Part shown: positions 24,975-38,573 of the stretch, piece after piece
Numbering within the stretch: the stretch's first letter is position 1
How the letters are laid out: every line of letters begins with the position of its first letter
Assembly (NCBI RefSeq): GCF_022965805.1
Contig: NC_133101.1
Span: 6,510,001 to 6,574,000, forward strand
DNA from: Primulina eburnea
Lineage: Eukaryota > Streptophyta > Magnoliopsida > Lamiales > Gesneriaceae
Length of the DNA: 64,000 nucleotides
Direction: 5' to 3'
Translations under genes and position numbers: made by a program
The notes under the pieces: generated by a model
Seen by the model: only the letters and a program-made list of their open reading frames with translations
Told to the model about the DNA's origin: nothing
Databases searched by the model: none

Positions 24975-26180
24975 CCTAGATGAAAAAGACTAATTTGAGA
25001 CCATATTCTTCCCTTCAAGATTTGTCTACTCATAGCTGACTTGATCTAGAAGGTGGTGGTGGTATCCCCGGGTCAGAACAAAGTTTTTTCTTTGGAAAAG
25101 ATAATGCTGGATCAAGTTTTCTCAAGGAAAAGGCATCCATCACCTGGAATTACATACGAACAGAAAAAGTGGATGAGAGTTATCCATGTTCTCCTGTGCT
25201 TGTTTCTGTTTACTTGTCTTGCATTTGCCCTGCAATTTCTATACTCGACTTGGTTTAGTGGGCAATCCAACTTTTATGTTGTTCTTGCATTTGCTCATCT
25301 TCTCGAGCAACTTCCGCAGATCATCAATGAAGATTTGGCTGGTGGAAATCTTGAAATGAAGCATCCGTGTTTACAAAATGGTTGCAAAGAGCCGTACTCA
25401 TGTTCACGTTGCACATCTATTCACCAAAAGGCTGGAAGCACTCCAATTAGTGGTAAAAAACTGAGCAACGGAGGAAAGGCTGGAGTTCTAGTTCAGTTAG
25501 TTGGAACTCCAGACTGGGAGGAATGTAGTGCACTGCTGGCTAAAGTTGCTGTTAATTTATCTGAATGGTCAGATCATAGTCCAGGAATTGATTGTGAGCT
25601 GCAACCATGCGCACTTGCCAGTAATCTGCCTCGTCCCACTGGTCAGTTCTACGCAATGTCTGGCTTCTATGTGGTTTACCAATTTTTAAATTTGAAGACT
25701 GATGCTGCTTTAGACTATGTACCGGAGAAGGGCCGTGAATTTTGTGAAAGATCTTGGGATTTGGCTAGAAACAGTGTTGTTCCTCAGCCTTTTATTGAAC
25801 AATATTGCTTCAGGCCACCTTATGTAGTCCTCCTTTTGCGAGAAGGATTGCACATTACAGTTAGTAATGTAATTGTCGATTCTGGCAGTATTACTCGGAC
25901 ACATGGGGTGGCTTTATTTGAAAGCTGGAAAGACATTTCCAATTGGAGGAAAGATTCTTAGTTATGAAATGTTGCGAGTAAAGATGAATCCTTTTATTTT
26001 TTCTGCCATTTTCTTTGCTTCCCTGTTCATCTGCTATGTGCACTTTCTTGTGTAGCTGCCCAAATTTTTTCAAAGGTCATATCTCACACTTTTCAGGCAT
26101 AATAGTGCACCATCCATGTCGGTTCTCAATATTCCTGTTCCTTTCAGGTTTCAGCTCTGGAGTCCTATCAATACAGGTAA
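24975..26180 (+). pseudogene. Apyrase 7-like pseudogene with internal deletion
   Basis: Similar to plant apyrase 7 (GDA1/CD39 family, NTP/NDP hydrolysis). From about 24985 (RPYSSLQDLSTH) the frame covers the N-terminal cytosolic part and membrane helix (VLLCLFLFTCLAFALQFLYS) to NFYVVL. Here the family continues DCGSTGTR, the first nucleotide-binding apyrase region; this copy instead jumps to AHLLEQLPQIINEDL and then the C-terminal half (HPCLQNGCKEPY, GQFYAMSGFYVVYQFLN, PFIEQYCFRPPYVV). So all phosphate-binding regions up to mid-protein are gone. An extra A at 25921-25923 then shifts the frame before the C-terminal membrane helix; the family frame reappears downstream (PFRFQLWSPINTG, to about 26180). 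The longest open frame (to 25961) is about 302 codons, but the gene cannot make an active enzyme. No introns interrupt it, so a processed copy is possible. Confidence 0.8.
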
Positions 26181-27295
26181 TACTCTTTTATGATGCGGTC
26201 TGCATTTATTTATGGAAAAATATTAAGTAATATTTAGATATGGTTTTGGTTGTGTAGAGGATACATTTTCTACTTTAGTCATGCTGTCTGGAAACTCGGG
26301 TCTATTAAAAATTTAATATTGGGGTATGTGAAAATTAGTTGAATTTATTCGGGTCGATGAATATTTTGATAGTACTCCGGCGTATTAACATAATGTTTGC
26401 AAATGCTTTAAAAAATGATTATGTATTTTTCTTTTGCAAAGTTAGTGTTTGCATAAAAGTTCGAAAGCACTTAAAATAAGCTCTTGCAAACACTTAAAAG
26501 ATAGGCTGCATTTTATATGAAATATGAGATTTACTTATTATAGGGATTTTCTCATTCTTCTATTTAAATATTCCATGTTCCACGAATCAGATTATTATTT
26601 TCTTTAAATATATTTGCAAGGTTCAAAATCATCTACTAAATATTTTTATAGAGGTTCAATGTAGGTATTGGTTTTAAGAAAACCTGGGTGTCGATGGGAA
26701 CCATGAATGCATGCTCAAGCCCCTAAGATAATTTTTTTTATGATGTTAGAACCTGCAATCGTTATCATTCGGTATTAAACTACGTTAACAAGTAAACCCT
26801 GTTGGACAAGTCTTTTCGTTCATCTTTGTGATAAGTACTTCATGATTTTCGAAAGAGAATTCACTTTTAGTCTTGATCTCCATTTTGACTTGTATACTAT
26901 CGTCTTGGATATTTTTCGGTACAAATTTGATTATACATCGAATTTTTTCACAAGGAAGGTTATTCGTCATTATTCATTTTAAATATTGCTCAAAAACAAA
27001 CCAGATACATGCTTTGATAAAATCCTTAACTAAGTAGAAATTTTGGTGTGTTTTTCCCATTTTCATAAGAATATTTTTCTTGGACATAAATAAAACCATT
27101 TTCATCTTATTTTATATTTTTTTGTTACAATACTTTTTAACCCGTTTTCATGTTCTCCTGTAAAATTTTTACCGATGAAACAAGGGAGAGGAACACCTTA
27201 TATCTACGCAGATGGACTTGACAGAAACTATAAATTGTTATATTGTAAACATCATCAGAAAACGTGATGTCAGCAAGTTAGTACAGTTATTCGTT
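26181..27295. other. Spacer without recognised features
   Basis: AT-rich and no exon with family similarity. It should include the 3' untranslated region of the inositol phosphatase gene (minus strand) next to 27296. Confidence 0.5.
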
Positions 27296-30200
27296 TTAGA
27301 GTTCATCTTTTTTGGGTTGTCTTGCATTACCTGGGAAAAACCACCTCAGTATTTGTGAAAATTTGCAAGTTGGAACTAATTTCTCCGGCGACTCCACATT
27401 GCAAAGAGAGTAGTAGTCGTGCTTTAGATGAGGTGCGGCTATTCTCTCCTGAGGTATTGAAGATAGAATTTAATCGTTTGAATTATCGTTAAAACTGTTC
27501 TTTCTAGTTAACAACATGAGTACCTTGAAGACCTCGAATGGACAGATGTCAGAATTATCACAACCCTATGCATAGAATCAAATGCATCATTGGAAAGATT
27601 AAGCCAAATACCAGCACAAGTAATAACATTATCGGTTTTGTTATATAGGCAGAGAAAACCTTACCGGCAATCGAATGGGGTGTTCATTGTGCAGTACTCT
27701 CACGAAGTATTTGCTTGAGTTGTTGGCTGGGCAGTTGTATAAAACTAGCATGTTATTTCCAGCAAAAGGGGCAACTGTGCTGCCACGCCAGATTCTCTTG
27801 TGGGGAGGTTTTGGTGGGAGTTGCAAAGGTTGTTCTCTTTGTATTTTTTCAAACTCTGGAATTTAATAGACATGATTAATTAAAATTAAATCAAAAGACA
27901 GAAGTCTTAAGAAAAGCTAAACATGATAGAGAGCACAAAAGGAACATTCAACAGTGAAAACACTCACCAGAGCCATCAAGAAAAAGTCCAAGCAAACAGG
28001 AAAATGGAAGCAGAGTTTCTGCATGAGCAAACCGTAGTCTGGCAACTTCACAGCTTCCAGGAACAAGTCCTTCTATAAAGCGGAACAAGTAAGAAATTGG
28101 AAAAAAAAATGAATACAAGAAAAGGACAAAATGTATAACAGTTCGAAACCACAAGTTTTTAAACAGTGAATAAGAAAAAGATGGGGATGTCCCAGAATCA
28201 AAATCAAACAGGTTGACAAGCCAGTGTGATAGCCACTGATTATAAGCACATTCAATCTGTGAAAAGAGTGAGCCTAGAACCGATTAGACCTAAAGTTCCA
28301 GGGTTTGTTACAGGATCACATCAGATATTTGTAAACCTTCCACAACATAAGTTACTCGATCTGATGTTAAATGGAACTACGATTTACAATGTTATTTGCC
28401 ACAATAAAAATCCTAGTAATAAAGTTTTCTTTTTCTTTATGAACTGTTCTTAAAATGAAGCAACAAGATGTTGATCTTGATATTGCTTTGTTCACTTACC
28501 ATTGTCTCAGAACTTAATTAATTAAACTGTTGTTTAGTAATCACAATAGTTAATAGAATATCTGGACAACTGGACAAAATATCATGGTTTCAGTAATTAA
28601 TTTTGCAGACAGCAGAATGTTGAGAAAACTAGACAATGATATGAAACAAGCATATATGCATAGTGAAGGAGAGAAAAAAACGATACTCACTTTTCAGCCT
28701 ATATCACCCTAAACAAATTAAATCATGCCAAATTTCTTATTTTTCTTTTGGTCAACAGTAAGCACCAGATGAATGTAACATCCAACAATTTTCTAGAAAT
28801 CCAAGCTAAACCCCTGCCTTGTGCCCTTAACACGAGTAGTGGAAGAAAAATGGCGAAGAAAAGCACCTTCGTTAGCCTTTACAGCTTCCTCCATCGACTG
28901 AATGACATCTCGAAGTAAAGGCACTCCCATTCGGTAATTTAAGGAATTGCCATAACCTTTCAGTACAAATAGCTCCAGGTCATCTGCCCACTCCAACAAC
29001 CCAACCTGCTAGTCATTCATCACTTAATCTAATGCTTAGACTTAAAAACCTTTATCAGATAGACTCTAAGGAAGCGCACCTAAGAATGAAGTCAGCTCAT
29101 ACAAAAGCATATAATGAGAACATATAACAAATCCCTCATCTTAAAAATGAGAAAATGAAGTGTAATTACCTCAGATGGACTGAAAATAGCACAAGCTTGA
29201 TCAGTTGTGTTTAATAAAGATGCTTCCTGTACAAGTCAATTGAAAAATAAATGCAGTTGCACTCTTAATGGAGCACTGAGCAGAAGTGAGAGAACAATTA
29301 GTACCTGTTTGCACAGAAACCACATAGACAACACATCCCGTGATGTGAAATTCAAACCCCAACGTTTGACTAATTCTTGAGCTATTTCTTTTAGTACAGG
29401 TTCCTTGAGTTTCTCAACATATGGTTCCTGATCCTTCCTGATAGACTATAGTCCAATTTAAAAAAAAGTAGCATTCAACATTCATCGTGTCTGAAAACAT
29501 AATTCTTATAGCTCTACAAACATAGTTCTTCAAAACGGTAAGAAATTATCTACCTTGTAGTTCTGACAACAATCATGGAATCTCAACATTATATCACTTG
29601 CACGGCTCTCACTGGTCACTGCAAAAGCTCGATGGCGACCTGGTCCAAGATTTCCTTGTCCACTAAAAAGTCCCATTCCAAATGATACAGCACTAGCCGA
29701 GGCTCGAGAAATCTATAATTATAAAAAAAAAAAAAAAAAAACACACATGCAAAAGCTGAAGCATGAATATTATATCAGTACAGTTAGACATGGAAGGTGC
29801 ACAACAGTTATCCATCATATCAACAATCTCTAATGAATAAGCTTTCCAGAAAGATTATCAAAGCAGTAGATAACATCATCTTTTTTTGTAGATTATGAGA
29901 TGCATATCAGAAAAGTAGATTCTGGAGGTATCCATGAAAAAGAAAACTGGATTGGGAGGAAGAAATTTCTTAACACCTTTTAAAAATATAATCTGGTTCT
30001 GCACCTCACAAAAAGCAAGGAAAAATATGTTCCACGCAGAATATAGATTAGCATTTTGCATGTTTCATACACGAGTATAGATCAATACTCAATTATTAAT
30101 GAACCTGAGTTGCTTTAATTGGATATAAATCAGGGTGGTAATCCTCATGAAATAGTTCCGGAAATTTCTCTCTGGTTCTAATCCCAAGCTGATACAGTTC

Positions 30201-31109
30201 ATTCTCTCCTTCACTAATCAACTCTCCACCTATGCGCTTTCCTGCCCAAGGAGAATTCCATCGCCATAACCACGGAGGAATCTTCTGTGCAGATGATTTG
30301 TCCTCTTTAACTTTTCCTAAAAGGACTTCCAGGCGAGTTGAAAAGGCCACTAAATCTTTTAATTTTTTATTTGTGGGAGCCCGAGCTCCGTGCCTTGCCT
30401 GCCATTCCAAGCATCAATCAGGTGCTAATTTAAAATTGCAAGAATACGTGTAAGGAAAAACCACTTGAGCTGCAAGTGGCAGTAAAACTCAAATAAACAA
30501 GCTAAATTACTATAATACAATGTTGCAGCTGGATAGTACAAAGAATGATTCAGATACAAATAACATCATCCGTGAAGCTAAGTTGAACTACACGCTAAAT
30601 AAAATAAATATTGTGGATGTTGCATAACAGCAAACAACATTATGAAAGCTAAATACGCTTCAGTGGCAACAAACTAGAAGGTTGAAGGAGAATTACCACC
30701 AGATTTAAGTGAATAGGTTTACAATGATCAAGAGAATTTGAAGGCACAAATGAATTCTCGGAAATATCCTTTGCTACGAGATACCTGCATAGAAGATACG
30801 TAAGCTATTCAACAAAAACCAGATTCCGTTCCAAACCACGGAAAATCACCAAAAATAACTATTGTAGCAAAGAGAAAGATTTATTCTTTGCACGATCCCA
30901 TCCAACCAAATAAAAAAAACACGAACTTACTCAATCACGGAAGAAAAAAAAATCAGGAATCATGTCATGCGAGAATTGCAAGAGAGATACCTGGTTACAG
31001 TGGATAAATGTCTACGAACATCGAAAATCTCTTCGGGATTTTCAAAATTTTCAGCTGCAGAAAATATTAGCAGAAGTGCAAGGAATAGAAGCTGCGTAGA
31101 AATGGCCAT
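27296..31109 (-). CDS. Multiple inositol polyphosphate phosphatase (MINPP1-type), KKDEL-tailed
   Basis: Eleven exons join in frame to 495 residues: 31109-30991, 30784-30697, 30398-30105, 29712-29554, 29445-29305, 29226-29170, 29005-28867, 28072-27968, 27855-27665, 27565-27524 and 27448-27296. Histidine acid phosphatase clan 2: the catalytic RHGARAPT is at 71-78 and the proton-donor HAE is at 349-351 (RFAHAETLLPFS). The family removes phosphates from phytate and other inositol polyphosphates, including the 3-phosphate of InsP6. Residues 1-20 (MAISTQLLFLALLLIFSAAE) form a signal peptide; N-glycosylation sequons occur (NFT, NTT, NNS). The last five residues are KKDEL, a canonical ER-retrieval signal, so ER residence is predicted; animal MINPP1 also ends in a KDEL-like signal. 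The start at 31109 is chosen over an upstream in-frame ATG (31214) because only it places the signal peptide at the N-terminus. Confidence 0.92.
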
Positions 31110-31388
31110 GGATTCTCCAAAGAGTTCGTTGGGGGAGCAAATATATAAATTTGAAAAAAGATGATAAAAAACGACGTCGTTCGTGGGATCCGATGTCCTA
31201 CACGTGGCATTCATTCATTGGGTAAATTTTTAAATCTTCACTTTTATTTTTTAAAAAAATTAATTTTGTTTAATTTAAATTAAAGCATAAACAAATTTTA
31301 TATCGTCGATCAAAATCTTCAAAAAATGTTTGATACAATTTATTTTACTCAATATTTCTTTTAATTGATATATAACATATTGTTTTTG

Positions 31389-31555
31389 GAGTAGGTCTCT
31401 AGTAAGACGGTCTCACGAATCTTTAATCCTACCGATATTCACAATAAAAAGTAATGCTCTCAGCATAAAAATTAATATTTTTTCATGGATGACCCAAATA
31501 AGAGACATATCCCACAAAATATTACCAGTGATATCATCTCACACAAGTTTTTGCC
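31389..31555 (+). mobile_element. MITE copy 5
   Basis: Starts GAGTAGGTCTC, ends CAAGTTTTTGCC and lacks about 15 bp after the first palindrome. Flanks TTGTTTTTG and TTGTTAGTT are an imperfect 9-bp duplication. Confidence 0.75.
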
Positions 31556-32729
31556 TTGTTAGTTTGTTGTAAAATCAGAAATCATTTGTTTACATCAATG
31601 AAATATGATATAAATGTATATTTTGTATTAAAAAATTTGTTATTTAACCACTTTTCACATCAATTAATTTTTTTAATCATAATTAATATTGTCAAAAATA
31701 TCTAAAAATTCTTTGCTTAATGCTTTGAATACGAATATTCTATGTACATTGCCTTATTTGTGCAGAATATTTATGTGATGCTTTGTTAAATTGTAAATGC
31801 AAAGTCCGTAACTATTTTCATAATGTTTTCAATCAAATTTGAAATTTACTTCACGTAGCCTATCATTCCAAATCGATATATAAAAGTTTGGAAGTTATGG
31901 ATCTTTGTATGCTTAACTCGTGTTTGAGACGAGACCAAGATAAAGTTCTGGAACATGTATGTATTTTGGATTATTATTTGTAACTCTTATCGTAATTATA
32001 TATTTACAGATAAATAACTCTAAAAAGTCTGTCTCGCTATAAAAAATAATCGATTTTTGTACATATAAGGTGAACCGTATCAAATAATTTAACTGACCAT
32101 CTTTACTATATAATTAATTAACCATATGAGCCCATAAAATATGTTCATTAAAGTTGCTAATATATTTTTGGAGATGATATTTATATTTTATATTTTGTTC
32201 CACTTGATTTTTTTTTAAATTGTTGATAAAATTATCCTCGTCTTGATGATTTTATTTCATCTTCATATATTATTTCTAATTTTTTTCAAATTGGAAGATG
32301 TTTCGTACTTGTTTTAATAATTTATGATATATTTTCTTATTTTCCATAAGATAAGAAAACTCAATTTCTTTCAATTAATCATAATATTCAATTAAAATAA
32401 ATACGAAAAGTAACAATTATAGTATCTCAAATAAAATTTTATTTATTAAATTTATTAATTAAATATTTTTGTTAAATTATTCATTTAAAAAAGAGCTTAG
32501 ATGAATTAATTTTTTTAAATTTAGTGTGTATCAACATGATATACAGGCCATATCCATTGGACTAGCTTTCATTTCAGTTGGATTTTCATTTTTACCATTT
32601 GCACTCGATTCCACATTTTAGCAGAACCACTAGCAAAATCTCCATTACTCCATTCGGCCCATTAAATTTAGGTCCGGTTTCGATACACCATAACTATTTT
32701 ATTTTGACCCCTTATATATATATATAAAA

Positions 32730-32911
32730 GACAAAAACTTGTGTGAGACGGTCTCACGGGTCGTATTCGTGAGACGGATCTCTTATTTGGGTTATCAATA
32801 AAAAAATATTAATTTTTATGTTAAGAGTATTACTTTTTATTGTGAATATGGGTAGAGTTGACCCGTCTCACAGATTAAAATCCGTGAGACGGTCTCACAT
32901 GAGACCCACTC
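32730..32911 (-). mobile_element. MITE copy 6 (inverted)
   Basis: Complete inverted member starting GACAAAAACTTGTGTGAGAC and ending GAGACCCACTC. Flanks TATATAAAA and AATATAAAA are a 9-bp duplication with one mismatch. Only 11 bp separate it from the next copy. Confidence 0.8.
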
Positions 32912-32922
32912 AATATAAAAAT

Positions 32923-33106
32923 GAGAAAAACTTGAGTGAGACGGTCTCACAGGTCGTATTTTGTGAGACGGATCTCTTATTTGGGTCATCCATGAAAAAA
33001 ATATTATTTTTTATACTAAGAATATTATTTTTTATTGTGAATATCGGTAGGGTTGACCTGTCTCAACAATAAAGATTTATGAGATCGTCTCACAAGAGAG
33101 TTACTC
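32923..33106 (-). mobile_element. MITE copy 7 (inverted, next to copy 6)
   Basis: Second complete inverted member in tandem with copy 6 but differing at many positions. Its own flanks (TATAAAAAT and TGTAAAAAT, one mismatch) show a separate insertion, not a duplication of copy 6. Confidence 0.8.
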
Positions 33107-33732
33107 TGTAAAAATATGATGTTTCGAGGAGTATTGTCAGATGAAATAATAAAATATGATAATAAACTAAAAAATATCGCAGAACCCGAGCTTGATGTAA
33201 CAAAAATACGAAAAAAATCGATGTCTTATCTTTCATATCAAACTATAAGATCTTATATTCGAGTTTTGTGAATGGATCAGAAATATTCTGAAAGATATTC
33301 TTGCACAACGAGTTCAACTCAGTTCGACTCCGATTAAACCGAAGCGAATAAATAATAATAAAAACAATAGTGGTAATCAAGAAGCTCATTAAATGCTTGC
33401 CTAGATGCTCTCGTGGTTTCACCTTCTAGTAAGGTGGTGGAAGATGTCTGTTTTTTTTTCCTTTGTGATGTAATAAGAAATTATATCGTCTCAAATTTTG
33501 CACCACACGATTACCAAAAAACATGGTTCTTCCCCTCGCTAATATTTTACATCATCTCTTCATTCCATGGACTTTAATTATAGATCATGAACATAAGTAT
33601 AGGATAGGTGAAATATAGATAATGGGAATTTTAATTAAGAATAAATTATTTAGGTGATTTTTAAATATCACACCCTACATCCATACTAATTATATAAGCT
33701 TCATTTCTTTTTTCAGTTCATGCCCCGAATAT

Positions 33733-33775
33733 GAGTAGGTCTCTTGTGAGACGGTCTCACGAATCTTTATCTGTA
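33733..33775 (+). mobile_element. MITE fragment (5' end only)
   Basis: The first ~43 bp of the family (GAGTAGGTCTCTTGTGAGAC and the first palindrome), then unrelated sequence. Confidence 0.6.
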
Positions 33776-34628
33776 AGTGACTCATATCTGATTAGATGTT
33801 TTTTTTTGTAAATTTTATAACTCGTCTATTTTTTAAATATGTCAAATTATAGTAACTATAATTTGCAAAAATATAATGATATATATTTTATTTTTTCAAA
33901 GGCGACAGTATTGGGTTTAACAAAGACCAGAGGAAGTGTTAAACTCAAGAAGACAAGAAAAAGAAGCTCGGAATCATGTGAAGAACAATTAATGCGAGGA
34001 GTTTAGGGTTTGTACAGCCACCATTTCTATATTAATTTTGTCTCTCGAAATGGGTTTAACATTTATTATATGTTTTTTTTTTTTGAATTTCATGTCAGAT
34101 TATTAATTTCTTGGTCGGGGTTTTGCTGATTCGTGCATTAATCTTCGACATGAGTATTTTGGTATTTTTTTATTGGTGGAATCAGCCATGCAACGTGTGT
34201 TGTTTAGAAAACTCGTCCGCTCTGTTTTGACATCATGTATATCTATTATTTTTAAAAAATAATACATTTCGTGGGTCGGATCGGGTCGGGTCGGGGATTC
34301 GTCTCATAATATTTGCGTGTAAGGCGGTTTTATAGGATTTTTCGTTATAAAAATGAGAAAAATATAAATAGAATTATGTGAGTTGTTTCTTTTTCCATTT
34401 CAGTCAAAGTTTGGTTTTAATCCAATATGTTCTTCATTATTTTCCACTTTTAGCCATTTTTTGGTCGGAGTTGTGATATAGCGATGAGCTCCTGATTGTT
34501 TGGTGCGATGTCATCTATTTCCGACACAACTTCATTACTCTGATGAAAAATGATTAAAAATAAAATACCATTTTTTTTAATACTGGTCTTTAGTGACTTA
34601 TTGAGCTGAATTTTTTTAAAAAATGATC

Positions 34629-34806
34629 GAATAGGTCTCTTGTGAGACAGTCTCACGAATCTTTATTTGTGAGACGGGACCATATCGATATTGACAATAA
34701 AAAGTAACTCTTAGCATAAAAAATAATATATTTTCATGGATGACCCAAATAAGATATCCGTCTCACAAAATATGACCCGTGAGACCATCTCACACAAGTT
34801 TTTGCC
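34629..34806 (+). mobile_element. MITE copy 8
   Basis: Starts GAATAGGTCTC and ends CAAGTTTTTGCC. Exact 9-bp target duplication AAAATGATC on both sides (34620-34628, 34807-34815). Confidence 0.85.
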
Positions 34807-36310
34807 AAAATGATCAAGTTATCAAACAAAATAATAGCTCCCCTATACAAAAATTGTGCATTTTGAGAATTTGTACATGATACCAAGAGTAAGGTCAAAT
34901 TTATGCTAAAGGTTTTTTCAAGTTTCCAATTTTCAATTGTATCATTCTATAATTAATTAAAAAAAATAATTTTACAATAATGTTTTAAATTTTATAATAA
35001 TAATGTCATTTGCCATTTTAAACCTCTATTTGTAATTTTAGTTATATTATCTGCAAAATTTATTAATTAATAACTTTACACTAATATTGAATTTATCAAC
35101 CTACAATTCGCATATCCAACAGCTCATTCATGTGGGAACAAAATGAATGTACAAATTAATTGTAAACTCTGCAACTTCATCAGTGTAGATTCAAAATCAG
35201 AGCAATCACCATATTAATAATGATAGAAAGCATAAACTCAAATTGACCAACCATTTATTTATATATTCTGCCAACTCGTCAATCGTATTTACCTCTGTGC
35301 CCATCGCTGAGATCATCGTATTTTAATTTCCGGTATCTTGTCAACACTTTACCGAACTAAGACAAAAAAGAGCCTGAGTTATAAGCTAATATCCGATGTT
35401 GACAAGTTAAATGATCAAAACTAAAAATAAACAAAATTGTAATAGTTCCATACACACAGATACACACACATGTGTGTGTATTATGTAATGGTTCGTGCAT
35501 CTAAAAAATTAAATAAGAGACAACTTATGTCGTTTTGTAACCCCGACTTATTTACAATTTCTTGCTTAGAATAACTAAAAATAACATTAATTAACCCAAA
35601 AAGTGCAAAAATCCATGTTTTGACTCTAAAGCTTCTGAAAATAGAAGAATCCACAGAATTTCGAGGACGTCGTCTTTTACTAGATAATAATAATAATAAT
35701 AATAATAATAATTAATTATTAATAATTAATATGTCTGTCACTTGTGTTATGACTACCTCGTGAACGGATGTATGCTTTAGATATAATTTCCCATTCATGG
35801 AATGTGAAATATATGTGTAAATATAGATTCAGTTGTAATATAAACTAGTGTATTTTACGTTTATTATTATTTATTTTTTCTGTTCAAGGTTTTGTTATAT
35901 ATGTTGTGTTTTCTTATTAAATAAGGAAGGTTCATTTCACGCTCAAACTTGAAACATAGCAAATTTTGAAGACTCATTTCACTTTCAAAAGAGTCAAGGG
36001 CAAAATTGAGAATATTATGTAGAAGATCGCCAATTTCATGCTCAGAAGAGAAGAGAAGAGAAGCGAGCTTCTCCTTCCACTTGGAAATTCATGATTCTTG
36101 GCCATGCTCTTTCCGGTGAACAAAATTCATGATTAACACATATGGCTTATTTTACTTATATAATCCTTTGATCTCCACACATAGAAATGAATATTATCAT
36201 AATTTGAGCAAATTATATATCTGATTTATTTTTTATAATAATGTACAATTATTCGATCGCTTTTGAACTTAATTCCTTATATATTAATTCACTAACTAGT
36301 TAGCCACTCC

Positions 36311-36415
<105 letters not shown>

Positions 36416-37433
36416 AATACACAAACTTTCTACACCACCAATTTTGAGGCCCAAAGACGATAGTGTTCCCGTGGATGTTTGCCATGACAAACATTCACGT
36501 TGAGTTGCTCCTTTTGACATAGACTAGGGTTTCACATAAATAAACAAATTAAATCGTTTTTTTTTCCGGCAAAAAGTAAAAAGATTAAATCCAAGGTTAA
36601 CCTATATATTTTTAATTTCTAATCATAACTAATAAAAGATTCACATTTATAGAGGACGTGGTAGACAAAAAAATAAATAATTTTATATTGTCAACCAATG
36701 GAAGAATTTCGCGACGGTCAAAACTTTGATATAATATAAATAAGAAAGCGTACGTCCTTCCCACCATGGAACCACATTTTACATGGAGCACCCCAAAACT
36801 AATTTAAAAGTCACCTACTTTTACCAAGTGAAGGGTGTGGTTAGGGTGGTTGAAACTTGAGAATTATTGCTAATTAAATAAAAAGGTTTCCAACTTGAAA
36901 AGGTGTGGGTGAATATTTTTTTATGGTTACTTTATTATTGTCAAGTAGTGAAATAACTAATAATTTGGGATATTTGATCCTGCCTGAGTCTAACTTATGG
37001 CTCTATCTCCGCAACTAACTATGTTTGAACAACCTCGGTTAATCTTGTATTTTTTTATAAGAATCAATACGATCTTTATAAGTCGACATACGTGCAACTC
37101 GATATGACCCGGAGATGGCTAGCCATAGTGCAGGGTAAGGACGTGGGAAGAACGCAATCCCGAGTTCTTGAGTTAAGCGCAAAAATATATGGGAATATGA
37201 CGCAGTCCTTAGTTTGACTCATATGGATGAATATACGGTAAGAGAACGCTATAATTTTGAGCATATATATTATTTTCTTTGTGATGATTTTGGTTTTTCA
37301 TTTTTAAAATTTCAATCTTATTAACCCGTTATCTCTTCTTTTGTTAAAAAATTCTGTTTTTTTTTCCGGACATAGTGTTGATGCGATACTAACATAACAC
37401 AAACATAGCGCTAATGCGTGTAAAGTCACATTG

Positions 37434-37756
37434 GGGATATAAACAAACCGAGCCGAACAATAGCAGGCTCGAGATCGGCTTGTTTAAGGCAAACATAGGC
37501 TCGAGAGCAGCTTGTTTTGAAATTACTAAGCTCGCGAATAGCTCGAGCTCTGCATGTTAATAACTCGTATATCATGTTAAATGAGTCAGGCTGAGCTCGT
37601 TAAACAAACTCATTTTCGAGTTCGAACATTTTTACATCTATTAATTAAGATCGGGTGTGATTCTCCTTTTTATAATTTTCAGTTACTCCCATTTTACTAA
37701 ATTAATCGATCTGAGTTTCGAACAGTTTGCGAACGGCTTGGTTCATTTACATCCAT
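37434..37756. mobile_element. hAT-type MITE with GGGATRTAAACNAACC termini
   Basis: The left end GGGGATATAAACAAACCGAG and the reverse complement of the right end (GGATGTAAATGAACCAAG) form imperfect terminal inverted repeats. The interior repeats GAGCTCG/CTCGAG motifs, as in widespread plant hAT-like MITEs. No clear 8-bp target duplication, so boundaries are approximate. Confidence 0.55.
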
Positions 37757-37958
37757 AAGTTACATCAACACTTCCACAAAAAAGAGAGTAAATTTACCAT
37801 AAATTAAAATATACATGGAAAGATTACTGTACAGTAAATATTTGATTCCCTCGAAAAGAAAAGAATGACCTTTTGAATATCTTTAAATGTATCGGATATG
37901 TTATCTTGAATTTACCGCGAACGAAAATTGTCTCACAATTTTAAGAGATCGAGTTTCG

Positions 37959-37960
<2 letters not shown>

Positions 37961-38037
<77 letters not shown>
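37961..38037. repeat. (TA)n microsatellite
   Basis: About 38 uninterrupted AT/TA units roughly 630 bp upstream of the LBD start codon. Confidence 0.97.
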
Positions 38038-38042
<5 letters not shown>

Positions 38043-38257
38043 AATTTCAATTGTGACACAAATCATATCATATATATGATGATATGATGATTCACTAAAT
38101 TAATTGAATAAAAATATAGAACCAAGTATTACTTACTATATATTAGAATTTCATAATTATAAGATAATATACAAATATTTGGAAGTCAACATCTACTAAC
38201 ATATGCAATCAAGTTTCCACACTTTCAATCTTTATTTTATTTTCATACCTGAGCTAT

Positions 38258-38289
<32 letters not shown>

Positions 38290-38573
38290 AGTAATAAGTC
38301 GTATTATTTATGTATTTATTTGAAAGAAATGCTTCCATTCCCCCAAGTACTGCATTAATATATTACTGCCTAATAATTTTTCTACGATTAATTTCACTTC
38401 CTAATTAACGTTATCCCACATGCTTCTGATATACGTACCTTTGATTAATTAAAAAATAATCACATATAACCAAATATATATTGAAATAATTTAATCAATC
38501 ATCCACCATCACTAATAATTTAAACCACTTAATGAACTTTGGTTCACACACGCACATCGATCAATCTGGCCAC

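Noticed and set aside
25053..25961. The 302-codon open frame as a functional apyrase
   Set aside because: It lacks the nucleotide-binding regions and frameshifts before the C-terminal membrane helix.
32818..33072. 84-codon open frame resembling a frame at 826-1092
   Set aside because: Similarity is due to both lying within MITE copies; there is no coding bias.
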